64,000 nucleotides of DNA from Chthoniobacteraceae bacterium (GCA_947471505.1 CANIWM010000017.1:1-64000); one strand, 5' to 3'; counted from the stretch's first letter, positions 18,801-28,228 are shown. The notes: generated by a model not told the origin, from the sequence alone. A program made the numbers and translations.

Positions 18801-20682
18801 TCTGCGTACCCGTCACGCTGCCGTTCACCGTCGTCACGATGTCCGCTTTGGAAAACTCCGCGCTAAACGAAAGGCCCGCCTTGCCGCTCGTGAACATGCC
18901 CGCCGACGAACTCGCCGCAGACTCCACCTCGCCCAGCGCGCGGATATTCACAATCGTCCCCGCCGTCACGCTCGCCCCCGCAGCCACCGTCGTATGCGAT
19001 ACCGATTCCGCCCGCGTCACCGCCAGCGAGACGGCAAACTCCGCCACGCCCGGCAGCGGCAGCGGCAAGTCGCGCGCCGTCTCTGTTTCCAGCTCCGCCT
19101 TCGCGTTTGCCTCGGACGTGATATTCACCGAAGTCCCCGCCGTGATGATGACATTTGCGCCCACATCCACCGTCGAAGTCGCCAGCGCCTGTGCGTAGCC
19201 GATGCTAAAAAGGATGCTCGCCGCCTTGCCCGTGCTATCCGAGATCGCGGACGACGTAATTCCCACCGAGCCCGCCTCGCGAATCTCCGCGCCCGCCTTG
19301 ATATCAATGGACGACTGCGAACCCTTCACCAGCACCTTCACCGGCAGCGCGAGAATGTCCGCGATGTAGCTCTGCACTGGCCCGAGCGCGAACTGGTTTA
19401 TCACCCGATTCAGCCCCAAAATATCCGAAAGCGGACGATCTTCCGCCTGCGAGTTCAGCGAAATATCGCCGCCAATCAGCTTCGCTCCCGCACCGATCAA
19501 AATGGACGTGGACTGACGCGGATCAATGACGATGGGTGAGTAAGTCTGAAGGTCTGAAATCGTCACCGTCCGCGCCCGGAAATCAATGTCGCCTTTCTTC
19601 GCCGTCGGCGTCGCGCCCTCCGTCGAAATCGTCACGCCCGGCTTCACCTCAATGTTGTGCGCCAGCACTGTCAAATTCCCACCTTTCGTCGCGATGTCGC
19701 CGCTAAAAATCACCGTGTCCGAGTTAAACAAATCCGACAGCGTCACCAATGAATTGGCCTCCTCGCCATACACCGAAAGTTTCCCGCTAAACGCCGGGTC
19801 CAGCGACGCAATCGTGATCGTGTCATTGCCCAGCAGCCCTTTGACAATCAGCTCCTTCGTCGGATTTGGGAAATTGATGCTCTCGATATTTCCCTCCAAG
19901 ATCATCCGCCCCGAAGTGTCCTTCCGCAGCGTCAGTTGGTCCGCCAGCGCCGTCCCCTCGACAGTCACTTCAGGCGTCACATTCGTAATCGTAATCGGCT
20001 CCATCCCCGCAAACGCCACGCGCTGCGCATCCAATCGCAAATTCCCCGATTGCGCCCCCGTCGCCTCGTAGCCCACTTTGCTATAAAAGCCATTCAGCAC
20101 TACGGTATCGTAGCCCCCTGAGCCGCCCGAAACCGTCCCCGCCAACGACCCCGTCTGCTCAAAAACAAACCGGTCCTGATTATCCGCCGCACCCGTCGCA
20201 TTTTCCACTTGCAGAAAATGGATATTTGCCCCCGCCGAGCCCGCGTTTTCGCCATCAATCACCCAAGTCGTATCTCCCGCCGGCCCCACAATCGTATCCA
20301 GCCCATCTCCGCCCGCAAACGTCACTTGCGACGAAAGACTGCCCGACGAAAAATCCAGCAAATCATCCCCCGCGCCACCATCCGCGAGGATCGATTTTAC
20401 CCCGCTAAACGTTTGCTCTAGCCCGCTGGCAAGGTTCTTCACTTTCACCACTTCCCCGCCGATGCCGGCGCCTACATGGACGACTTGAAAAGCATCTGCA
20501 TCCCCCGTCAAAGCCAGCGCCAACACCCCGGCAGCCGACAAAGAGCCGAGGCCGATGTCCGTGGAGAAAGTGATGCGCGGCTCCAGAGATTCTGGGCCCA
20601 CTGCGGGGCGAATCTGAGCGGAGAGAATGGCAGGCTTTGCCGAAGCGGTTGAGCATTTCGCCCGAAGAATGTTCATTGCCAT
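15844..20682 (-). CDS. Giant LEPR-XLL surface protein, segment A (N-terminal, 1612 aa)
   Basis: This segment starts at ATG 20682 (MAMNILRAK; the ATG at 20676 is also possible) and ends at TAG 15846-15844. Residues 33-36 are LEPR in the context ESLEPRITFSTD, the LEPR-XLL motif near the N terminus of very large exported verrucomicrobial and planctomycetal proteins. It continues with DLLDFSSG and GGDGLDTIVG calcium-repeat-like stretches, then alternating-hydrophobic repeats (AxSAxxxxxI / GxxxAxNxI) expected to fold as a beta-helix. Paired DGVTYFII / DGQTYYVI modules occur at about 760-900. There is no classical signal peptide, as is common in this family. After the TAG the same frame continues with LAGAVSGSSGLGGGG, without loss of repeat pattern. 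Confidence 0.75.
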   Translation of the reverse strand: MAMNILRAKCSTASAKPAILSAQIRPAVGPESLEPRITFSTDIGLGSLSAAGVLALALTGDADAFQVVHVGAGIGGEVVKVKNLASGLEQTFSGVKSILADGGAGDDLLDFSSGSLSSQVTFAGGDGLDTIVGPAGDTTWVIDGENAGSAGANIHFLQVENATGAADNQDRFVFEQTGSLAGTVSGGSGGYDTVVLNGFYSKVGYEATGAQSGNLRLDAQRVAFAGMEPITITNVTPEVTVEGTALADQLTLRKDTSGRMILEGNIESINFPNPTKELIVKGLLGNDTITIASLDPAFSGKLSVYGEEANSLVTLSDLFNSDTVIFSGDIATKGGNLTVLAHNIEVKPGVTISTEGATPTAKKGDIDFRARTVTISDLQTYSPIVIDPRQSTSILIGAGAKLIGGDISLNSQAEDRPLSDILGLNRVINQFALGPVQSYIADILALPVKVLVKGSQSSIDIKAGAEIREAGSVGITSSAISDSTGKAASILFSIGYAQALATSTVDVGANVIITAGTSVNITSEANAKAELETETARDLPLPLPGVAEFAVSLAVTRAESVSHTTVAAGASVTAGTIVNIRALGEVESAASSSAGMFTSGKAGLSFSAEFSKADIVTTVNGSVTGTQTGIGTAGIGTAGGSGNVVDLEFDPTETDPTKPGYIDFANNLIFVGQNALESEDTVVYHNRGGNSIGGLTDGVTYFIIKPEDNLATLNVDESSGYIQLATTEKEAIQKSALSLHPGLPATSIETTGFKGTDVDAAKGEFTIHGIGRAFGEAQSVTYHQNTPNELVDPEIPGLVDGQTYYVIPETSETNLDGNSNFVRSQTFKLALTPAQAKAGIAVDIGGLSSTSGQNYRFTANHVLESGFSNFGITSALSATDNAESGAGMGTDHVPNEDADSTFDFQSTLFDRLLTGLTKKYADNASSSGSEAGGLTVAGALSFTFADHDVHTNIGSTAVLKSNADMDVAATITEVFQLNAESVTQPTPGGPPNSVSVAALVGLYENTAQTVVESGAKLDALRTMRITSEVTYPFVTRPDEFLPTSIGEITDRLVKDGPSAVTDYLDGSLGLKTKLFNTWARSTAKSDQVSVAGSVNFTKLDNISETTVKSGARLNQDAAFQSAGNRQAVDIEAVTQLQILNVTGVFEFGFPTVEDVLGKKFSATVSPVGSSGERGGFGGALFISLLDNKTHATVESGVLIQTSDGGKLVVKAEELIFEFSGTQAGGSAGKLAVGGSFAYMQQSSDTLALINSGAGITGGEVQVEANGSETQINWVGGIVKGKAIGVGASVAINKIGRNTRAIVGDFDAALNPLLVPTAPKVNFTINGDVSVKAGNKGSLWAFGVAGAVVSSAPQTPTPEEERANAEREARQDDALKSNSNNIGLMFDDDYAPPPPAGQPPAKNATTGVGIAAAVGFSFITDDVRAAAVNATITANSLKIEAENAIGLAGAFSLSNLDAKTFAFVHDSTLTLNAASGKALTVSAKRTGNLFSLAAGAGGAVANDAQSGISVAGSVSVNKMTGATETSVENTLATANGGTDISASDSSVITSIGGGFALSFARGNTGAATAISAGVAGAVNYITSTIEARISGSRVQGTGDVSVAAVGSEKINAY

Positions 20683-20820
20683 AATCGTATAAAGTATTTG
20701 CTGAATCGCATTGGCGAACTCAGTTGAGATGAAGGTCCATTTGAAGCGGAAATGGGACCAGATTCCCAAGTATGCAAAAATTGTTATATTTTCCCCAGCG
20801 AAATAACATCTTACGAATAT

Positions 20821-20849
20821 AAAATATCGATTAAATGTCTCCACGTCAA
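20821..20849 (-). promoter_or_regulatory. Sigma70-type promoter of the giant LEPR-XLL gene
   Basis: Read on the minus strand, TTGACG (20849-20844) is followed by a 17-base spacer and TATTTT (20826-20821), close to the sigma70 consensus, in an AT-rich island within GC-rich DNA. It predicts a start near 20814 and a leader of about 130 bases before the ATG at 20682. Confidence 0.5.
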
Positions 20850-20853
20850 GCGT

Positions 20854-20881
20854 TTGCAATTTGCTTCAATTTAGTTACATT
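20854..20881 (+). promoter_or_regulatory. Possible promoter of the rhodanese gene
   Basis: TTGCAA (20854-20859), a 16-base spacer and TACATT (20876-20881) lie about 100 bases before the rhodanese start, back to back with the minus-strand promoter. The match to consensus is only moderate. The 298-base gap between the two divergent genes (20683-20980) holds nothing else that I recognise. Confidence 0.3.
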
Positions 20882-20980
20882 TCGGGGAGTAGCGCTGGCC
20901 GCGCCACTCGATTCGCGGGCAGCCTAGTCCTCGGATAAATGCCTATTTCCACGCAGCGACTCGGCTGCCATACTTCCGGC

Positions 20981-21535
20981 ATGAGTAATACTATTTCCGC
21001 CGCCGACTTCGGCCTACTGATTCGAGACCGCAAAGCGCCACACGTTGTGGATGTCCGCACGCCTGCCGAGTTCGCGGCCGTCCATGTTGAAAGCGCACGC
21101 CTTTGCCCGTTGGATGACCTCGACCCTACGAAAGTCGCCGCAGACCTCAACTTGCAAGCCGACCACACGATTTATATCCTCTGCAAAAGTGGAATGCGTG
21201 CTGGCAAAGCGGCGGAAAAATTCCGCGCGAAGGGCATCGCGAATGTCTGCGTAGTCGAAGGCGGCACAGATGCTTGCGTCGCCGCCGGGCTGGCCGTCTC
21301 GGGCGGCGGGAAGCCGGGGATACCGCTCGAGCGCCAAGTGCGTATCACCATCGGGAGCGTGGTGCTCGGAGCATGGGTGCTATCGCATTGGGTCCCTCTC
21401 GTTCGCTTCCTCATACCGGTCGCCGGGGCTGGGCTCATTTTTTCTGGCGTCACTGGGTTTTGCGGGCTGGCGATGATTTTGGCAAAGGCGCCCTGGAACT
21501 CTGCGCAAGTCGCGGCTTGCAAGCGCGTGGGGTGA
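20981..21535 (+). CDS. Rhodanese with C-terminal membrane domain (YgaP-like)
   Basis: 184-aa sulfurtransferase. The rhodanese domain (1-105) has VVDVRTPAEF and the active-site loop CKSGMRA with the persulfide-carrying Cys68. The C-terminal part (about 110-180) has two hydrophobic helices (GSVVLGAWVLSHW and FLIPVAGAGLIFSGVTGFC) preceded by IPLERQVRI, the DUF2892-type inner-membrane domain seen in E. coli YgaP. The enzyme would face the cytoplasm and move sulfane sulfur, possibly linked to thiosulfate or cyanide handling. ATG 20981 is preferred over the in-frame ATG at 20939 because it starts directly at the rhodanese fold. The sulfatase gene follows 19 bases downstream and may be co-transcribed. 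Confidence 0.85.
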   Translation: MSNTISAADFGLLIRDRKAPHVVDVRTPAEFAAVHVESARLCPLDDLDPTKVAADLNLQADHTIYILCKSGMRAGKAAEKFRAKGIANVCVVEGGTDACVAAGLAVSGGGKPGIPLERQVRITIGSVVLGAWVLSHWVPLVRFLIPVAGAGLIFSGVTGFCGLAMILAKAPWNSAQVAACKRVG

Positions 21536-21554
21536 GGGCTTTATCGCTGACGCT

Positions 21555-22859
21555 GTGCGCTATTTACTCGCTCTCCTGACATTCCTTTCCGTTTCGCTGG
21601 CTGCCGACAAGCCGAACTTCGTCGTCTTTTTGATTGACGATCTCGGGGCGACGGACATCGGCTGCTACGGCTCGAAATTTTACGAAACTCCGCATATCGA
21701 CCAGCTCGCGAAGGACGGCCTGCGCTTCCGCACGGCGTATAGCGCATGCACCGTCTGCTCGCCTACGCGCGCGGCGATGCTCACGGGAAAGTATCCCGCG
21801 CGACTGCACATCACGGATTGGATCGCCGGGCACGTCCGGCCGAATGCTCCGCTCCAGATTCCTGACTGGGTAAAGGCACTGCCGACGGACGAGTGGACGG
21901 TGGCCAGCGGGCTGCGGGGCGCGGGCTATGCGACTTGCGCCATCGGGAAATGGCACCTCTCGCCCGGTGGCCCAGCGGCACACGGCTTCGACGTAGCAAT
22001 CGCCGACAATCACAAGGGCCAGCCAGACTCCTATTTGTCGCCTTACAAAAACCCGAATCTCCCCGATGGCCCCGTGGGCGAGGAGCTCACGGAGCGATGC
22101 ACTTCGGAGGCGATAAAATTTATTTCCACGAATGCCGATAAACCGTTCTTTGTTTACCTCCCGCACTTCGCCGTCCACACGCCGCTGGGTGGAAAAAAAG
22201 AGGACATTGCGCGATTTGCTCTGAAGGAAAATCCGCAGGGCAAACCCGCCTACGCCGCGATGATCAAGGCCGTGGACGACAGCGTGGGGCGCATCCGTGC
22301 GGAGCTGGAAAAACTCGGGTTGTCGGAAAAAACGGTGCTCATTTTCACCGGCGATAATGGCGGGCTGGAGCTGGGGAAAGTGACGGACAATCTCGGCGTC
22401 CGAGCGGGGAAAGGCAGCGCCTACGAAGGCGGCGTGCGCGTGCCGCTGATCGTCCGCTGGCCCGGCGTCACGAAAGCGGGCACGGAGACGGACATCCCGG
22501 CCATCACCCCTGACATCCCGGCGACGCTGGCTGAGGCTGCGGGGCTGGAAAAACGGGCATTTGACGGGGTTTCGCTGATGCCTGTGCTGGGCGGCGGCAA
22601 GTTCGCCGAGCGTCCGTTGTTCTGGCATTATCCGCACTATCATCCCGGCGGTGCGACGCCTTATTCGGCGATTCGGGAAGGTGACTTCCGGTTGGTCCAC
22701 TTTTACGAGGACGAGCGAGACGAAGTGTACAACCTCGCCTCTGACCCAGAGGAAAAGGAAGATCTCGCGACGAAGAACGTGGGAAAGGCGAAAGACCTCC
22801 GCGCAAAACTCGACCGATGGCTGAAGGAAACCGGTGCGCAATTTCCGACACGGAAGTAG
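21555..22859 (+). CDS. Secreted arylsulfatase (sulfatase family S1)
   Basis: 434-aa type I sulfatase. The GTG start gives signal peptide MRYLLALLTFLSVSLAA. DKPNFVVFLIDDLGATDIGCYG supplies the metal-binding Asp28-Asp29 pair, and CSPTR (68-72) is the signature whose Cys is converted to formylglycine by an FGE/SUMF1-type enzyme not present here. LTGKYPARLHITDW and the later IFTGDNGG and GKGSAYEGGVRVPLIVRWPG are typical of the arylsulfatase A-like group that removes sulfate from polysaccharides. It probably acts in the periplasm or outside. It ends with TAG. The substrate cannot be told from sequence; sulfated algal or animal glycans are the usual targets. Confidence 0.92.
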   Translation: MRYLLALLTFLSVSLAADKPNFVVFLIDDLGATDIGCYGSKFYETPHIDQLAKDGLRFRTAYSACTVCSPTRAAMLTGKYPARLHITDWIAGHVRPNAPLQIPDWVKALPTDEWTVASGLRGAGYATCAIGKWHLSPGGPAAHGFDVAIADNHKGQPDSYLSPYKNPNLPDGPVGEELTERCTSEAIKFISTNADKPFFVYLPHFAVHTPLGGKKEDIARFALKENPQGKPAYAAMIKAVDDSVGRIRAELEKLGLSEKTVLIFTGDNGGLELGKVTDNLGVRAGKGSAYEGGVRVPLIVRWPGVTKAGTETDIPAITPDIPATLAEAAGLEKRAFDGVSLMPVLGGGKFAERPLFWHYPHYHPGGATPYSAIREGDFRLVHFYEDERDEVYNLASDPEEKEDLATKNVGKAKDLRAKLDRWLKETGAQFPTRK

Positions 22860-22963
22860 TTCGCGGTTTGTGGCTCCTTGCCGGTATGTCACAAAAATAT
22901 GACAACTCAAACTCGACATAACAGCCCCGTTCGTGTAGGCTTGCTTACTTTATTATCACTCTA

Positions 22964-25900
22964 ATGCGCACACGTTTCACCCTTACTCGTCTCATTCTCG
23001 CCACTTCAGTCTCGGCTTTGACGGCTCTCACGAGCCCGTCTGTTCAAGCTGCCAGCTTTTCATGGGGCGGGACGACCAATTTCTGGAGCGTCAACAGCGC
23101 GTGGGTGGGCGGGACTGCGCCGACAGGGACAAACCCGACAGATATCCTGTCGTTCGCGGGCGATGTCGGGTTCAGCCTCTACACGACCACCAATAACATC
23201 GCGGCGACTCCGTTTCAGGTAAACCGGATCAATCTAACCGCAACGAATTTAGCATCGGTTTCGGGCAACGCGCACACGATTAAGGGCACTGCGCTGGCAT
23301 TCGTCGGCAGTGCGCCGGAGTTGGTGCAAAGTGGCGCAGGCGCTGTGGCGTTTACGACGCCATTTGAACTGGACGGAACGTTCACCGTCTCGGGGAGCGG
23401 GGCTGGCCTGAACACCGCGAACGGAAAAGTGACCGGCATCGCTAACATCGTGAAGAATGGGACGAGTACGTTCCGTTTCGGCACGCCTTTTACTGCGGTG
23501 GATCCGATTCTCGGCCCGTCGGATAATACGTGGCTGGGGACCCTGGAAATCAACGCGGGAACCGTCCGCTTTAACAACAATGAGCAATCGGGGCGCACGG
23601 CGATCCGCTCTAACCCCATCGTTATGAACGGTGCGAGCGCGGTGTTCTCGTGCGCGAGCGAGATTCGGTGCGGCACGATCAGCGGCTCGTTTGGCGATAT
23701 TCGGACCGTCCTCTCCACGGTGAACACAAACAATCCCGACAGCGAGAGCCTCATCATTACAGCGTTCACCGACGGTGACTACGCGGGCTCGTTGAGGCTT
23801 AGCCCACCGATCGGGACGGGCTCGCACAACGGCGAACTCATCGTCCGCGGCACGGCGACGCAGACGCTCTCCGGCCTCATCAGTATTGATGAAGACGTGT
23901 TGATCGGGCGTGGTTCGACGCTCATTTTGGACAACAACGCATCGCTCGGCACCCAGACCATCGGCTCGGTGACTCTGAACGGCGGGACGATTCGCCTAGA
24001 GAACGAATTCACCAACAACGACAACCGCATCCGCAACGCCACGGGCGACCTACCGGGCGCGAGCACGACACTCCAGCCCGTCGGCGGCGGCACATTCATC
24101 CTCTCTGGTAACAGTGCTGGCACGAACGAACTCACCGGGCGTCTTCAGCTTGGCGCTGCTGGGACGACGCAGTCCAACCCGCGCTCAGGGCACCTCAATC
24201 TCCAAATCATTCACCGAGCGGGCGGCAGTGCCGATACCGCGCTGACGTTCCAAAACTACTCCCGCGAACAGAATGTGATCTCGCAGTTTGCGACGGTCAA
24301 TTTCTCCGCCACGAATGATAATTCGACCCCTCAATACGTCCTGCTCGGGCAGGGTGGTTTTGGACCGAAGTTTTTGCTGAACGGCACGACCCCCGTCCCG
24401 CTTCGTAATGAGCTACTGAATACGACCGTCGGGACGGCATCCGTCGGCTGGGCGACGGTCACGGGCCCTGCAAGCGGGACCGCCAGCGTGACCCCGACGG
24501 TGGACTTTGCGACACATACGGTGGACGGCATAGCTCCCGTGAGCACTGTCGCGTGGAGTGCCGCGCTCACTGCGGTGGACAACGCCCGCGTGACTAGCAC
24601 CCAAGCCACTCCCAGCGGCGCTGCGTCATTCGACGTGAACTCGGTGAAGCTCGCGCCCACCGCATCCGGGCAGTCGCTAAACATCGCTGGCAGCGGCCAC
24701 CTCAACACCACGGCCATCCTGCTTTCCGGCAATAATGACTTCACTATTCGCTCCACGGGCGGCGGCGGGATTAGCGGCACAGCGACGCGCTTTTTCCACG
24801 TGGAAAAAGCGACGCTCAGCGTGGAAGCCAGCGTCGCTGCCAGCACGCAAGCGCTCGTAAAATCTGGCCAAGGCGTGCTCGTCCTTAGCAATGCCGCTAA
24901 CGTCGGCCTCACCGCGACCACCTCGATCAACGGCGGCACCCTGCGCGCGACGCCCGGCAGCAGTTTGCCCGGTGGCGAAATCCGCTTCCGGGGCGGCGTC
25001 CTCGAAATCCAAGGCGGCGGCACATTCGCAAGAAACACCGGAGCCGGCGCTGGCAAAGTGAACTGGAGCGGCACCATCTTACCTGCAACTTCCGACCCCG
25101 ATGACCGTGGCAGCGGCGGCTTCGCTGCCCTCGGGGCCAACGTCACCGTCACGCTCAACAGCGGCAGTGCGATCTTCTGGGAAGACCTCGGATTCGTCCG
25201 CTCCGGCCATTCCCTTACCCTGAACTCGCCGACTGGCACAGCAATGGTTGATTTTACCAACCCGATCAACCTCACCTCGCTGGCGAATACGAATGACATC
25301 TCGTCGCTCAACTACAACGCTCGCGAAATCCATGTGCTGGAAAATACGAATTCCAGCACCGACTGGGCGCGCATCTCCGGCGTCATCTCCGGCACCGTCC
25401 AAAACGACCTGCTAAAATCCGGTGCAGGCACTCTCGAACTGACCGCTACGAACACCTTCCTCGGCCACACACAAATCATGGAAGGCCGCCTCCTCGTCAC
25501 CGGCAGCACGCCGTCTGGCGGCACTTCGATCGTCAGCGGCAACGCCACGCTGGCAGGCGCAGGGTCGGTCGGCACCATCCTCCTCAATGGCGGCAGCGTA
25601 GAGCCCGGAAATAACGGCGTCGGCACGCTAACAGCCGCCGCGCTTTACTGGCGCACCGGCAACATGCGTATGGACCTCGGCACGGGCAACCAGTCCGACA
25701 CGCTCGCGCTCGGCAGCGGCAAATTTCATAAAGACCCGCAAGGTGGAGCGCCTTACGAGTTCGACTTCGGCGGCACTGGTGAAGGCGGGCGCACCTACAC
25801 CTTCGCGAACTTCGGCAGCACGTCCTTCGTCGCGGGCGACTTCTCTTTTATCAACCTCCGTAGTGGCCTCGATGGGACGTTCGCCATGACGGGCACCGCG

Positions 25901-28228
25901 CTCACTTTCACCACGAATCTCCCCACCGCGACCATTCCCACGCCGCTGGCCGATCAGCGCATCAATATCGGCGGCACCGCCGCCTTCACGGTCGTTACGG
26001 GCATCCCCGGCGCATACACTTACCAGTGGTTCAAAAACGACGCGCCTATTGATGGCGAGACCGCCGCGACGCTTTCATTTGCCACCCTTAACGCGGGCAA
26101 TTCTGGCAGCTACTATGTCGTCGTCTCCAACGGCACCACGCCCGTCACCAGCAATGTCGCCACTCTGACCGTGAACGAAGCCCCCGTCGCCACGCCACAA
26201 ACCGTCGAAGCCACAGAAGACATCGCCAAAGCCATCGTCCTCGCGGGCACCGATGTGAACTCCGGCGACACGCTCACCTACACCATCGTCACTTCGCCCA
26301 GCCACGGCACGCTGTCTGGCACGCCGCCGAACATCACCTACACCCCCTTGCGGAACTATAACGGCACCGACTCGTTCACCTTCAAATCGCGCGACGGTCT
26401 CCTCGACTCCACGCCGGCCACCGTATCCATCAACCTCGCCGCCGTGAACGACGACCCCGTCGCCGTCACCGATATCGTCGTCGCCGGAGTCGAGACGAAT
26501 ATTGTCAGCAACGACACCGACCCGGACGGCAACACCCTCAGCCTCACCAGTGTGCAGAACGGCGCATACGGCACCGTGACCCAAAACGGTAACAGCGTCA
26601 CCTACACCATCGGCGCAGGATTCACTCTCTCCGACACATTCACCTACACCATCTCGGATGGTAACGGCGGCACCGTCAACGGCACCGCCACCGTCCGCCT
26701 CGCTCACCCCATCTCCTTCGGCCTTGCGGCGAAAAATGGCACCGTCAGCGGCGAGCCCGATGGCACCCTCCTCTCCACCGCAAGTCAGCCCGGCGTCAGC
26801 GCCGATGGCCGTGTCGCATTTATCGGGACGGAAACCACGCCCGACCGTAAAAAGGTCAGCGCCCTCTTCTTTGGCAACCCGCCAGTGCCCGTCGTCCGCC
26901 TCGGAGTCACCACCGCACCGGGAAGCACGCTCACCTTTGGAAAAATCAGCGCTCCCGTGGTCAATGCAGGTGGCGACGTCGGCTTCAAGGGCAGCCTCAA
27001 CAAAGCGCCCGCTGGCACTGCGGACGGCATCTGGGTGCGTTCCAGCAGTGGCGATATTCGGCGCGTTGCGCAGGGCAAAATGGCCGTCGCCCCGCTTCTG
27101 TTCCCCAACCTCCAGAGCCCCGTCAGCGGCATCACTTTTGTATCGTTCGGAGACATCGCGCTTCCCGATGATGGACGGCTCATTTTCGTCGCAAAATTCA
27201 AAGGTGCCCCAAGCGGATTCGACTCCGGCATCTGGCGCGAGACCGCTATGGGCGACATCGAGCCTGTAACTTACGAGGGTGCCACCATCGCAAACACGAC
27301 ACCCAACATCGGCGGCGTCAGTCGCGTCGTCAAAACCCTCGCCATCTTCGGCCCGTCGGAGAAGACGACACTCGGCCAGCGCCGCGGCTTTAACAACGGT
27401 GGTGCGGTCGTCGCACGAGTCGGATTTGTAGATAAGTCCTCGGCGATCATGCGCTTCAACAGCGATGGGTCGAAGACCGTGCTTCTCCGCACCGGCTTCA
27501 GCCTTTCTCAGCTTGCAGGCTCGCAGATCAAATCCTTCGGACTCCCTGTCCTCGCTGACGATGGTGGCGTCAGCGTCCTCGCTCAACTCATCCCGAACAC
27601 CGGCAACGCATCCGCAACCAGCGACATCGTCCTTATTCGCGTCAGCGCCGCAGGAACGATCTCCAGAGTCATGCAAGAATCCAACCCTGCCCCGAACATC
27701 GCGAACTCCTACTTCACCAAGTTCTCCGACCCCGTGAGCGGCGACGCCAACCGCGTCGGCTTCATCGGCACTCTCAAGGCGAATCTCGGCGGAGTCGCTG
27801 CCGCAAACGACATAGGCATCTGGCGTCACAACGCCGCCGGGACCGTCATCGAGCCGCTTGCCCGCGAAGGCTCTCTCGCGCCCGATGTAGCCAACGCGAA
27901 CTTCGCAACCTTCAAGTCCCTCGCGTGGGCCAACGACGGAGCCGCATTTGTCGCCACCCTCAAAGGCACCGTAAAAGGAGCAATCTCCAAAGCCAACGAC
28001 ACCGGCCTCTGGGTCGAAGACTCCACCGGCCTTCTGCAACTCGCGTTCCGCAACGGCCAAAGCGTCTCCTTCGCGGGCGGCGATAAAACTGTGAAGACCT
28101 TCACCGTCCTCGGCCCCGTCCTCGGAGCCATCGGCCAAGGTGGCTCCACGAACTTCATCGGCGGCTTCGCGATTCTCGCGACCTTCACCGACAAAACGAC
28201 CGGAGTCGTAACCACGTGGGTGCCGTAA
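22964..28228 (+). CDS. Very large secreted beta-strand-repeat protein with Ig-like, cadherin-like and propeller-like modules
   Basis: 1754 aa with signal peptide MRTRFTLTRLILATSVSALT...VQA. Residues about 30-1000 are a beta-helix-like region with autotransporter-associated repeats (LLKSGAGTLELTATNTFLGH near 810-840). An Ig-like domain (YQWFKNDAPIDG ... AGNSGSYYVVVSNG) lies at about 1010-1070. A cadherin-like/Big domain (SPSHGTLSGTPPNITYTP, NYNGTDSFTF) and a second similar one follow at about 1080-1250. The last 500 residues hold repeats of the form GDVGFKGSLN...GIWV, found in choice-of-anchor proteins with a propeller-like fold. There is no autotransporter barrel and no PEP-CTERM motif, so export and anchoring are unexplained. 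A two-component system follows downstream. Confidence 0.8.
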   Translation: MRTRFTLTRLILATSVSALTALTSPSVQAASFSWGGTTNFWSVNSAWVGGTAPTGTNPTDILSFAGDVGFSLYTTTNNIAATPFQVNRINLTATNLASVSGNAHTIKGTALAFVGSAPELVQSGAGAVAFTTPFELDGTFTVSGSGAGLNTANGKVTGIANIVKNGTSTFRFGTPFTAVDPILGPSDNTWLGTLEINAGTVRFNNNEQSGRTAIRSNPIVMNGASAVFSCASEIRCGTISGSFGDIRTVLSTVNTNNPDSESLIITAFTDGDYAGSLRLSPPIGTGSHNGELIVRGTATQTLSGLISIDEDVLIGRGSTLILDNNASLGTQTIGSVTLNGGTIRLENEFTNNDNRIRNATGDLPGASTTLQPVGGGTFILSGNSAGTNELTGRLQLGAAGTTQSNPRSGHLNLQIIHRAGGSADTALTFQNYSREQNVISQFATVNFSATNDNSTPQYVLLGQGGFGPKFLLNGTTPVPLRNELLNTTVGTASVGWATVTGPASGTASVTPTVDFATHTVDGIAPVSTVAWSAALTAVDNARVTSTQATPSGAASFDVNSVKLAPTASGQSLNIAGSGHLNTTAILLSGNNDFTIRSTGGGGISGTATRFFHVEKATLSVEASVAASTQALVKSGQGVLVLSNAANVGLTATTSINGGTLRATPGSSLPGGEIRFRGGVLEIQGGGTFARNTGAGAGKVNWSGTILPATSDPDDRGSGGFAALGANVTVTLNSGSAIFWEDLGFVRSGHSLTLNSPTGTAMVDFTNPINLTSLANTNDISSLNYNAREIHVLENTNSSTDWARISGVISGTVQNDLLKSGAGTLELTATNTFLGHTQIMEGRLLVTGSTPSGGTSIVSGNATLAGAGSVGTILLNGGSVEPGNNGVGTLTAAALYWRTGNMRMDLGTGNQSDTLALGSGKFHKDPQGGAPYEFDFGGTGEGGRTYTFANFGSTSFVAGDFSFINLRSGLDGTFAMTGTALTFTTNLPTATIPTPLADQRINIGGTAAFTVVTGIPGAYTYQWFKNDAPIDGETAATLSFATLNAGNSGSYYVVVSNGTTPVTSNVATLTVNEAPVATPQTVEATEDIAKAIVLAGTDVNSGDTLTYTIVTSPSHGTLSGTPPNITYTPLRNYNGTDSFTFKSRDGLLDSTPATVSINLAAVNDDPVAVTDIVVAGVETNIVSNDTDPDGNTLSLTSVQNGAYGTVTQNGNSVTYTIGAGFTLSDTFTYTISDGNGGTVNGTATVRLAHPISFGLAAKNGTVSGEPDGTLLSTASQPGVSADGRVAFIGTETTPDRKKVSALFFGNPPVPVVRLGVTTAPGSTLTFGKISAPVVNAGGDVGFKGSLNKAPAGTADGIWVRSSSGDIRRVAQGKMAVAPLLFPNLQSPVSGITFVSFGDIALPDDGRLIFVAKFKGAPSGFDSGIWRETAMGDIEPVTYEGATIANTTPNIGGVSRVVKTLAIFGPSEKTTLGQRRGFNNGGAVVARVGFVDKSSAIMRFNSDGSKTVLLRTGFSLSQLAGSQIKSFGLPVLADDGGVSVLAQLIPNTGNASATSDIVLIRVSAAGTISRVMQESNPAPNIANSYFTKFSDPVSGDANRVGFIGTLKANLGGVAAANDIGIWRHNAAGTVIEPLAREGSLAPDVANANFATFKSLAWANDGAAFVATLKGTVKGAISKANDTGLWVEDSTGLLQLAFRNGQSVSFAGGDKTVKTFTVLGPVLGAIGQGGSTNFIGGFAILATFTDKTTGVVTTWVP

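Larger units (their letters stand above)
8945..20682 (-). pseudogene. Giant LEPR-XLL adhesin-like gene broken by two TAG codons and a 3' frameshift
   Basis: A single minus-strand reading frame runs from the ATG at 20682 for about 11.7 kb, interrupted only by in-frame TAG at 15846-15844 and 12408-12406. Near 9062 one base appears to be missing. Shifting frame there gives DDGTFPITAL...FDNFTLARP and a TGA at 8947-8945, a natural-looking C terminus. The unshifted frame instead reads low-complexity Ser/Pro to the TAA at 8941. Restored, the protein would be about 3.9 thousand residues: LEPR-XLL start, long beta-helical repeats, then RTX-like GGDGAD repeats. It may be a recently broken gene, a gene with sequencing errors, or one read through. 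The three pieces are listed separately. Confidence 0.75.

Noticed and set aside
17422-19539. Plus-strand open frame of about 700 codons opposite segment A of the giant gene
   Set aside because: Same reasoning: Arg-rich, no motif, no leader. It is antisense to a recognisable beta-helical protein.
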